Notes under the pieces: generated by a model | What the model was told of the DNA's origin: nothing | Database searches by the model: none | The model's input: the letters and a program-made list of their open reading frames with translations, nothing else | Assembly (NCBI GenBank): GCA_964541755.1 | Contig: CAZIRF010000008.1 | Coordinates: 1-64,000, forward strand | Direction of reading: 5' to 3' | From: CAZIRF01 sp964541755 | Lineage (GTDB): Bacteria > Spirochaetota > Spirochaetia > Treponematales > Breznakiellaceae | Length of the DNA: 64,000 nt | Made by a program: the position numbers and the translations under genes | Part shown: positions 57,943 through 64,000 of the stretch, piece after piece | How the letters are laid out: every line of letters starts with the position of its first letter | How positions within the stretch are numbered: position 1 is the stretch's first letter

Positions 57943-60845
57943 TGAACAACACCAAAGCCCCCCTCTACCTCATAGACGCGTACGGACTCATCTATCGTTC
58001 GTACTTCGCCTTCATGTCCCGGCCCCTGCGAAACGCCCGGGGCGAGAACGTATCAGCCCTCTTCGGCTTCTTCCGCTTCCTCTCGAGCATACTCGAGAAG
58101 GGCGCCCCCAACGACGAAGGAGCCCCCCGCCGCATGGTCGTGGCCTTCGATTCGCGCGTACCCACCTTTCGCCACGAGCGCTACCCTGAATACAAGGCCA
58201 AGCGCCAGAAAACCCCCGAAGACCTCCACAGCCAGGTTCCCCTCGTTGAAGAGGCCCTCGCCGCCCTGGGCATCCCCCGCATACAGGTGGACCGCTTCGA
58301 GGCGGACGACATCATCGCGACCCTCGCGACCCGCTGCCGGGAAGAGGGGCGCAGATGCTACATACTCTCGTCGGACAAGGACCTCTTGCAGCTCGTGGAC
58401 GACAACATCTTCCAGCTGCGGGCCAAAAAGGGCCCCGGCGACAAGGGCGGCCAGGAACTCGTGGGCCCCGAAGAGGTGCGCACAGAATGGGGCGTGAGCC
58501 CCGAACGCATACTGGACGTCCTCTCCCTTACCGGCGACGCGAGCGACAATGTACCCGGCGTCAAGGGCATAGGCAACAAGGGGGCAACCGGCCTTGTCGC
58601 CCGCTACGGGAGCCTCGACGCCATCTACGAAAACCTGAGCGCGATTGGCGGGGCCCTGGGCACCAAACTCGCCGAGGGCCGCGAGAGCGCCCTCTTCTCG
58701 CGCGAGCTCATCAGCCTCGACTGCAAGGTGCCCCTCGAGAGCCTGGACATCGACCGCTATTCGATAGAAGAGATCAACCGCCCCGCCTGCGCGCACATCC
58801 TCCTGCGCGAGGGGCTCTTCCAGCTGGCAAAGTCCTTTGATCCCGCCGTTTCCGGGAGTGCGGACGGCAGCGGTGAAACGGCAGGGGGAGCAGCAGGACG
58901 GGCGCCAGAGGCTCGTGGAGCCGGCAGTGCCGGCGCTGCAGACAGCTTCGCTGGCTCTGCCGGCGGCAGCGGGCCCGCCGACAGCTTCGGCGGCGCCGAC
59001 GGCCTCGTGCGCTACCGGGTCGACGAGTCACTCAAAGCGGAAGGGAGCTATCAGCCTATACAGGACTTGAAAGAGCTCCAAAAACTCCTGGCCAAGGCCC
59101 GCAAGGCCGCCTTCATGGCCCTGGACTTCGAGTGCGCCGGGCTTGACCCGCATACCGCCCCCATTTTGGGCTTCTCCTTCGCCTTCGAGACCGGCCGCGC
59201 CTGGTACGTGCCCCTGTGCAGCCACGCGGCAGAGGGCGACGAACTCCTGGGCACAGAACCCTTCATCGAGCCGTCCAAGGCCCGGGACGCACTGGCCCCC
59301 CTTCTCGCAGACCTCGGCATGACCATCGCGGCCCACAACGCCCGCTTCGACTACGTCCTTACCCGCGCCTGGGGCCTGCCGCGATGGAAGGCCCGCTGCT
59401 TCGACAGCATGGTCGCCGCCTGGCTCCTTGACGCAGAACGCTCGTCCATCTCGCTGTCCTCCCTGGCTTCGGACATCCTCTCGCTCACGGGCCTCGAATA
59501 CAAGGAAATTGTCCCCAAGAACGGGAGCTTCGCCGACGTTCCCCTGTCCAAGGCCACCCGCTACGCGGGCGAGGACGCGGACTTCTGCCTGCGTCTCGCA
59601 CGCGTCTTCCAAAACGCCCTCGAGGACTACCATCAAAAGAGCCTCTTCGAAGACACCGAGATGCCCCTCCTTCCCGTACTGGCCGAGATGGAGCTCGAAG
59701 GCATCCACCTGGACGCCGCCAAGCTCGTCTCCTACAGCGCCGAGCTCGAGGGCCAGTTGGCCGCCATCGAAAAGGAAATCTACGAGCTCGTGGGCCATGA
59801 GTTCAATATCGCGAGCACCAAGCAGCTGCAGGAGGTCCTCTTCGTCGAACGTCGTCTCAAGCCGGGCAAAAAGACCAAGACCGGCTACTCGACCGACGTG
59901 GGCGTCCTCGAAGAGCTCGCCCGCGAAGACCCCGTCCCGGCCCGCATCCTGCGCCACCGCAGCCTCGCCAAGCTCAAGAGCACCTACGTCGACACACTCC
60001 CCCTCCTGTGCGACAGCGCAGGGCGGGTCCACCCCACCTTTGTCCAGACGGGCACAGCCACCGGGCGCCTCTCCTGCCGCGATCCCAACCTCCAGAACAT
60101 ACCCATACGGGACGAGGAGGGCCGGCGCATCCGCAGCGCCTTTACCGCGAGCGCGGGCAAGGTCCTCGTTTCGGCCGACTACAGCCAGATCGAGCTCGTC
60201 GTCCTGGCCCACCTTTCCGGCGACAAGGCCCTCTGCGAGGCCTTCGCGAGCGGGATCGACGTCCACCGGCGCACCGCCGGCCTCATCTTTGACTGCGCGG
60301 ACGACGAGGTAACGGCCGAGCAGCGCCGCATCGCCAAGACCATCAACTTCGGGGTCATGTACGGGATGAGCGCCTTCCGCCTGTCAAACGAGCTGGGCAT
60401 CCCCCGCACCCGGGCCCAGGAATTTATCGACCGCTACTTTGCCACCTACAGCGGGATTCGCGCCTATATGGAGCAGCTGGTCGCAGAGAGCTTCGAGCGC
60501 GGCTGGGCGACGACCCTCCTGGGGCGCCGCCGCCCCATTCCCGCCATCCGCTCCTCGAACAAGACCGAACGGGCGGCGGCAGAGCGCGTGGCCGTCAACA
60601 CACCCATCCAGGGGAGCGCGGCGGACATCGTCAAGCTGGCCATGCTCAAGTTGGACGCTGCCCGCCTGCCGAAGAGCGCCCGCATGCTCCTGCAGGTCCA
60701 CGACGAACTCATTTTCGAGGTTGAAGAGGGCGAGGCCGACGAGCTCGCCGCCATCGTCAAGCGGGAAATGGAGTCAGCCGTTACCCTCTCGGTCCCCCTG
60801 CGCGCCAGCGTCGAGATTGGCGCGAGCTGGGGCGACGTCCACTAG
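57942..60845 (+). CDS. polA: DNA polymerase I
   Basis: 967 aa, longer than E. coli PolA (928). N-terminal 5' nuclease (residues 1-300: YLIDAYGLIYRSYFAF, then FEADDIIATLATRC, SDKDLLQLV and GVKGIGNKGATGLV). Then a Gly/Ala/Ser/Asp-rich linker (about residues 303-350) not usual for the family. Proofreading domain with all three motifs (ALDFECAGLD near residue 395, HNARFDYVL near 463, YAGEDADFCL near 540), so probably active. Polymerase: motif A SADYSQIELVVLAHLSGD (near 746, Val where most have Arg), motif B RRIAKTINFGVMYG, motif C VHDELIFE (near 920). Starts on the last base of the flgN-like stop and is followed by coaE 2 nt later. Confidence 0.98.
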   Translation: MNNTKAPLYLIDAYGLIYRSYFAFMSRPLRNARGENVSALFGFFRFLSSILEKGAPNDEGAPRRMVVAFDSRVPTFRHERYPEYKAKRQKTPEDLHSQVPLVEEALAALGIPRIQVDRFEADDIIATLATRCREEGRRCYILSSDKDLLQLVDDNIFQLRAKKGPGDKGGQELVGPEEVRTEWGVSPERILDVLSLTGDASDNVPGVKGIGNKGATGLVARYGSLDAIYENLSAIGGALGTKLAEGRESALFSRELISLDCKVPLESLDIDRYSIEEINRPACAHILLREGLFQLAKSFDPAVSGSADGSGETAGGAAGRAPEARGAGSAGAADSFAGSAGGSGPADSFGGADGLVRYRVDESLKAEGSYQPIQDLKELQKLLAKARKAAFMALDFECAGLDPHTAPILGFSFAFETGRAWYVPLCSHAAEGDELLGTEPFIEPSKARDALAPLLADLGMTIAAHNARFDYVLTRAWGLPRWKARCFDSMVAAWLLDAERSSISLSSLASDILSLTGLEYKEIVPKNGSFADVPLSKATRYAGEDADFCLRLARVFQNALEDYHQKSLFEDTEMPLLPVLAEMELEGIHLDAAKLVSYSAELEGQLAAIEKEIYELVGHEFNIASTKQLQEVLFVERRLKPGKKTKTGYSTDVGVLEELAREDPVPARILRHRSLAKLKSTYVDTLPLLCDSAGRVHPTFVQTGTATGRLSCRDPNLQNIPIRDEEGRRIRSAFTASAGKVLVSADYSQIELVVLAHLSGDKALCEAFASGIDVHRRTAGLIFDCADDEVTAEQRRIAKTINFGVMYGMSAFRLSNELGIPRTRAQEFIDRYFATYSGIRAYMEQLVAESFERGWATTLLGRRRPIPAIRSSNKTERAAAERVAVNTPIQGSAADIVKLAMLKLDAARLPKSARMLLQVHDELIFEVEEGEADELAAIVKREMESAVTLSVPLRASVEIGASWGDVH

Positions 60846-60847
60846 CC

Positions 60848-61489
60848 ATGCTTATCGGCCTTACCGGCCTCTCCTGCGCCGGCAAAAACTTTGTCGCCCG
60901 CCTCCTCGAAGAGCGGGGCCTCGCCGTTTTGGATGTCGATCGCTTGGGCCACCGCGCCACCGATCAAGCGCGGGAAGCAATTGCCGCACGCTTCGGGGGA
61001 GACCTGCTGATGCCGGACGGGACCGTCGACCGCCGCCTCCTAGGGCAGAGGGTAGCCGGAAATCCCGATGCCCTGCGCGAACTGGAAGACATCATCCACC
61101 CCATCGTCCACGGCATGACCCGCCAGTGGCTGGACGAATGCCCGGCCGAACAGCGCGTCATCAACGCAGCCCTCCTCCACCGCTGCGAGCCCTTTGAAGC
61201 TCTCGACTGCATCATTTTGGTCAAAGCCCCCCTCTGGCTGCGCCTTTTGCGTGCAAAAAAACGCGACAAACTCCCCTTTCGCCGCATTTTTTCGCGATTT
61301 TGGGCCCAACGGCACTTCCATGCTCAATACTTCGCCGCAAAGGCCGATATTCATATCGTAAGAAACCGGGCGTGCTGTCGACTTTTCAAAGGCCTTCATA
61401 ACAGGGCCTTGGCACGGCGTCTGGACTCTATCCTTTTACGGGAGGGGATGGTACAACGAGCATGGAACAGAAAACACTGCGATACGTAG
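60848..61489 (+). CDS. coaE: Dephospho-CoA kinase (CoaE), Walker A variant
   Basis: Last step of CoA synthesis. 213 aa. P-loop GLTGLSCAGKNFVARLLEER: Gly and Lys are kept but Ser/Thr after Lys is Asn. Other CoaE blocks: DVDRLGHRATDQAREAIAAR (DxDxxxH-like) and HPIVHGMTRQWLDECPAEQR. C-terminal LPFRRIFSRFWAQRHFHAQY is compatible with the Q-containing lid. The variant may be a spirochaete trait, as I recall AGKN in other treponemal CoaE (unchecked). Overlaps the SPOR gene by 28 nt. Confidence 0.9.
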   Translation: MLIGLTGLSCAGKNFVARLLEERGLAVLDVDRLGHRATDQAREAIAARFGGDLLMPDGTVDRRLLGQRVAGNPDALRELEDIIHPIVHGMTRQWLDECPAEQRVINAALLHRCEPFEALDCIILVKAPLWLRLLRAKKRDKLPFRRIFSRFWAQRHFHAQYFAAKADIHIVRNRACCRLFKGLHNRALARRLDSILLREGMVQRAWNRKHCDT

Positions 61490-62364
61490 TTATAACCGTC
61501 GGCACTGTCGGCGTCCTGATGATACTCACGGTCGTCTTGGGGCTCGTCTTCTTTGCCCCGCGCAATGGCGACCCCTGGCGCATTGCCGCAGGCGGCGCCA
61601 AAAAGAACACCGTCCACGAATCGCGCAGTCCCGCAAGCAACGATGCCGGCGAATGGACCAGATTCGACAGCGACACCCGCGAGATTCTCCCTTTGCAAGA
61701 GGGAAAAGACGGCCAGACTGATAGCACCGCAGCCGCGGGCAGCAACAGTGCCACCGCCCCCGATGCAAACGGGAGCGCCCCCGTCGCAGAAGGCAGCACC
61801 GACCGCGCCTCGAATACCGCGACCAGTACCAGCGGCAATGTCATCTTCATTTACGGCGAACCCCCCAAAGACGCGTCGACCGCGGAGCTTGTCACCCTCG
61901 AGGATGGCAGCACCGTCATCGACCTTACCGGTGCCCCGCGCCCGGAGCGCCCCGCGATAAAGCCCGCGGCAGAGACAGTGGCGGCAGAACCACCCGCAGC
62001 GGCCAAAACAGCCGATACCTCCGTGGTTACAAAACCGGCTGCAGCCAAGCCCGTCGCCGCAAAACCGGCTGCGGTAAAACCGGCAGCAAAGAGCGCGCCC
62101 GTCCCCACCAAGCTCGTAGAACAATTCTTCATTCAGGCGGGGGCCTATTCAACCAAGGCGCGCGCCGACGCGATCAAGGCCCAACTGGCGGAAAAAAAGA
62201 TCAAGGCCCTCGTCCAGATTCGCGAGGTGAATGGCAAGACCCTCTTCCGCGTAAGGGTGGGGCCCTACAACACCAAAAGCGAGGCCGAATACTGGCTCTC
62301 GCTCATCAAGACCTTCGAGGGCTTCGGCGAAAGCTACGTGAGCATGACCAAGGTACGCCGTTAA
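61462..62364 (+). CDS. SPOR-domain membrane protein
   Basis: 300 aa. One N-terminal helix (YVVITVGTVGVLMILTVVLG), a long low-complexity periplasmic spacer rich in Ala, Pro, Lys and Thr (AAKPVAAKPAAVKPAAKSAP) and a C-terminal SPOR domain: EQFFIQAGAYSTKARADAIK, then GKTLFRVRVGPYNTKSEAEY. SPOR domains bind denuded peptidoglycan at division sites. Last gene of the fliS-polA cluster; terminator follows. Confidence 0.93.
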   Translation: MEQKTLRYVVITVGTVGVLMILTVVLGLVFFAPRNGDPWRIAAGGAKKNTVHESRSPASNDAGEWTRFDSDTREILPLQEGKDGQTDSTAAAGSNSATAPDANGSAPVAEGSTDRASNTATSTSGNVIFIYGEPPKDASTAELVTLEDGSTVIDLTGAPRPERPAIKPAAETVAAEPPAAAKTADTSVVTKPAAAKPVAAKPAAVKPAAKSAPVPTKLVEQFFIQAGAYSTKARADAIKAQLAEKKIKALVQIREVNGKTLFRVRVGPYNTKSEAEYWLSLIKTFEGFGESYVSMTKVRR

Positions 62365-62407
62365 AGGCAACATACACGAAGCCAAAAACAGTCGCAACGT
62401 CGATATC

Positions 62408-62439
62408 AGCCTGCCCCTCCCGGGCAGGCTCATTTTTTT
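62408..62439 (+). terminator. Rho-independent terminator of the fliS-polA-SPOR cluster
   Basis: AGCCTGCCC (62408-62416), 5-nt loop, GGGCAGGCT (62422-62430), then CATTTTTTT. Confidence 0.93.
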
Positions 62440-62537
62440 CTTCCCATAAAGCCCCCATGGTCCTTGACCCTCCTCCACGCAACTGGATACAACTACTACA
62501 GGCGACACTTCGCGCGCGCCATCCCAGGAGGAATACC

Positions 62538-63713
62538 ATGAAGAAACTGAATACGCTCTGCGCAATCGCGCTGGCGGTCGTATCGGTCGGGCTCTTTGCC
62601 GGCTGCGAAAAAAAAGACAGTGCAAAGGCGGATGACGGCATAAAGGCCGGCTTTGTCTACGTCGGGCCTATCGGCGACCTGGGCTTTACCAATGCCCACG
62701 ATGTCTCCCGCGTGGAGCTCGAAAAGAAGTACGACTGGCTCACCACCAAGTACATCGAGAGCGTTCCCGAGGGCAAGGCGAGTCCCGCCATCGCCCAGTT
62801 TGTTCAGGATGAAGAGTGCGATATCGTCTTCACCGCGAGCTTCGGCTACATGGACGAGACCATCGAAGCCGGCAAGAAGTTCCCCAATGCGAAATTCATG
62901 CACTGCTCGGGCTTCAAGCGCAGCGAAAACGTCGGCACCTACTTCGCCGATCTCTATCAGATCTACTATTTGAACGGCCTCATTGCCGGTGCCGTTACCA
63001 AGACCGACCGCGTCGGCTACGTGGGCGCCTTCGCCATCTCCGAGGTCATCCGCCACATCAATGCCTTTGCCCTTGGTGTACGCGATGCCAACCCCGACGC
63101 CGTCGTCGACGTACGCTGGATCAACTCCTGGTACGACCCTGCCAAGGCACGCGAAGCGGCCCTCGCCCTCATCGCCAGCGGTTGTGACGCCCTCGCCTTT
63201 ACCGAGGACTCTGCCGCCGTCATTGAAGTGGGCGAAGAGAGCTTCCAGGCCGGCAAGCCCGTCTACACCTTCGGCCACTACAGCCCCATGGCCGCCCAGG
63301 GACCCAACTCCCTTATCTCGGGCCAGCTGGTCAACTGGACGCCCATGTACGACAAGGTCATCACCGACCTGCGCAACGGGACCTGGCAGAGCGAAGACCT
63401 CCTCTGGCTCACCGCCGAGGGCGTCGCAGAGCTCGGCGGAAAGATGGGTGAACCCATCAATCCCAAACACATCGATCTTCTCAAGGCCTACACGGTCAAG
63501 ACGGCCGATCTGGGCGACATGAACGCCTACGACCTGGTCATGAAGCGCCTTGAGCAGATGAAGACCACGCCGGTCGCCTTCGAGCCCTTCACCGGGCCCA
63601 TCGCCGACCAGAGCGGTACCGAGCGCTACGCGGCAGGTGCCAAGGCGACTATTCCCGAACTCATGTCGATCGATTGGTTCGTCCGGAACGTCGTCGGCAA
63701 ACTGAGCGAATAA
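62538..63713 (+). CDS. BMP/Med-family substrate-binding lipoprotein (TmpC/PnrA-like)
   Basis: 391 aa. AGGAGG before ATG 62538; lipoprotein signal MKKLNTLCAIALAVVSVGLF ending AGC. Basic membrane protein family: GFVYVGPIGDLGFTNAHDVS, YFADLYQIYYLNGLIAGAVT, then ALALIASGCDALAFTEDSAA. In Treponema pallidum TmpC (PnrA) binds purine nucleosides; the ligand here is likely a nucleoside as well (inference). The following gene is the matching ABC ATPase, partially in the window; two hairpins separate them. Confidence 0.94.
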   Translation: MKKLNTLCAIALAVVSVGLFAGCEKKDSAKADDGIKAGFVYVGPIGDLGFTNAHDVSRVELEKKYDWLTTKYIESVPEGKASPAIAQFVQDEECDIVFTASFGYMDETIEAGKKFPNAKFMHCSGFKRSENVGTYFADLYQIYYLNGLIAGAVTKTDRVGYVGAFAISEVIRHINAFALGVRDANPDAVVDVRWINSWYDPAKAREAALALIASGCDALAFTEDSAAVIEVGEESFQAGKPVYTFGHYSPMAAQGPNSLISGQLVNWTPMYDKVITDLRNGTWQSEDLLWLTAEGVAELGGKMGEPINPKHIDLLKAYTVKTADLGDMNAYDLVMKRLEQMKTTPVAFEPFTGPIADQSGTERYAAGAKATIPELMSIDWFVRNVVGKLSE

Positions 63714-63744
63714 TTGCGGGGGCTGCGCCCCTGCAATTATTCGC
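63706..63744 (+). repeat. 39-bp near-perfect palindrome over the stop codon of the binding lipoprotein
   Basis: Arms GCGAATAATTGC (63706-63717) and GCAATTATTCGC (63733-63744), then GGGGGC paired with GCCCC and one G.U, giving an 18-bp stem with a 3-nt loop (TGC). The TAA stop is inside the stem. No T-run follows on the plus strand. Confidence 0.8.
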
Positions 63745-63763
63745 TTTGGCCGAACCATCCATC

Positions 63764-63803
63764 AAGGGCCCCGCCCACAAGGCCGGGGTCCCTTGCATTT
63801 TTC
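63764..63803 (+). terminator. Attenuator-like hairpin between binding protein and ABC ATPase
   Basis: AAGGG-CCCCG (63764-63773) pairs with CGGGG-TCCCTT (63784-63794) with a one-base bulge; GCATTTTTC follows. Likely partial termination giving more binding protein than transporter. Confidence 0.6.
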
Positions 63804-63824
63804 ACAGACTGTACGGGAGAAAGA

Positions 63825-64000
63825 GTGGGTACATTTGCCGGTATCGAAATGCGGGGCATCACCAAGCGTTTCGGTTCGAACTGCGCCAACAGCGCGGTCG
63901 ACTTCGAGGTAAAGCCCGGCGAAATTGTCGGGCTCTTGGGCGAGAACGGGGCGGGCAAGACCACCCTCATGAACATACTCTACGGCCTCTACCAGGCCGA
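63825..64000 (+). CDS. ABC transporter ATPase of a BMP-type nucleoside importer (N-terminal part, runs off the window)
   Basis: Open frame from GTG 63825 (GGGAG 5 nt upstream) to the window end: 58 codons. EMRGITKRFGSNCANSAVDF followed by EIVGLLGENGAGKTTLMNIL (Walker A GENGAGKTT) and YGLYQA: typical for the sugar/nucleoside-type ATPases (YufO, RbsA-like) that work with BMP binding proteins. An ATG at 63849 is an alternative start but too close to the conserved part. Confidence 0.92.
   Translation, partial: MGTFAGIEMRGITKRFGSNCANSAVDFEVKPGEIVGLLGENGAGKTTLMNILYGLYQA

Noticed and set aside
59028..60266. Minus-strand open frame of 412 codons
   Set aside because: Antisense to the polymerase and exonuclease domains of polA.
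62496..63758. Minus-strand open frame of 420 codons
   Set aside because: Antisense to the nucleoside-binding lipoprotein.
1..64000. tRNA, rRNA, riboswitch or replication origin
   Set aside because: No cloverleaf-like tRNA pattern, ribosomal RNA segment, DnaA-box cluster or recognisable riboswitch core was found by eye; structured RNAs without conserved words could be missed.

Overview
The window is a high-GC (about 60%) bacterial chromosome segment, most likely from a motile spirochaete of the Treponema/Spirochaeta group. This is an inference. It rests on flagellar chaperones (FliS, FlgN-like) and CheD, many lipoproteins with the relaxed spirochaetal lipobox (SAC, SSC, VSC, AGC), a TmpC/Bmp-type nucleoside-binding lipoprotein, and several proteins that resemble only spirochaete hypotheticals. 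A run of exactly 100 N inside a coding tandem repeat marks it as a draft or metagenome assembly.

Layout. (1) 1-9.9 kb, minus strand: a translationally coupled seven-gene tripartite RND efflux operon: small lipoprotein, TolC-like outer-membrane protein, HlyD-type adaptor, two Ig-like lipoproteins, and two RND proteins, the second cut by the window edge. (2) 10-17 kb, minus: an LplABC-type sugar importer without its own ATPase, an orphan lipoprotein, and a GH94 phosphorylase, together an oligosaccharide uptake and phosphorolysis module. (3) 17.2-24 kb, plus: a DUF3137 membrane protein, then four genes for an FMN-binding lipoprotein, a UbiA/MenA prenyltransferase, a type II NADH dehydrogenase fused to a DoxX-like membrane domain, and a polyprenyl diphosphate synthase. 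This gene set mirrors the core of the flavin-based extracellular electron transfer loci of Gram-positive bacteria and is the most interesting system here. (4) 24-37 kb: GNAT acetyltransferase, serine hydrolase, a low-GC AAA/DUF4143 gene, DUF554, a doubly disabled lipoprotein pseudogene, MFS transporter and argH, PHP phosphoesterase, a lipoprotein, cheD, a CDF cation exporter and small hypotheticals. (5) 37-55 kb, mostly minus: glmS, recX, rpsI-rplM, a UvrD/PcrA helicase, rimO, a RodZ-like protein, a LolA-like protein, yhbY, ftsH and mscS, many of them overlapping or tightly spaced. (6) 55-64 kb, plus: galK carrying an in-frame palindromic repeat insertion; fliS-flgN-polA-coaE-SPOR as one coupled cluster; then a Bmp-type binding lipoprotein and the start of its ABC ATPase.

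Two themes run through the window. First, at least eight genes have a plausible -10 box only 6-9 nt before the ATG and no Shine-Dalgarno sequence, so leaderless translation looks common in this organism. Second, several conserved housekeeping proteins carry in-frame, repeat-built, Gly/Ala/Asp/Ser-rich insertions at domain boundaries (galK, polyprenyl synthase, the DUF432-like protein, polA and others), some of them made of palindromic DNA.
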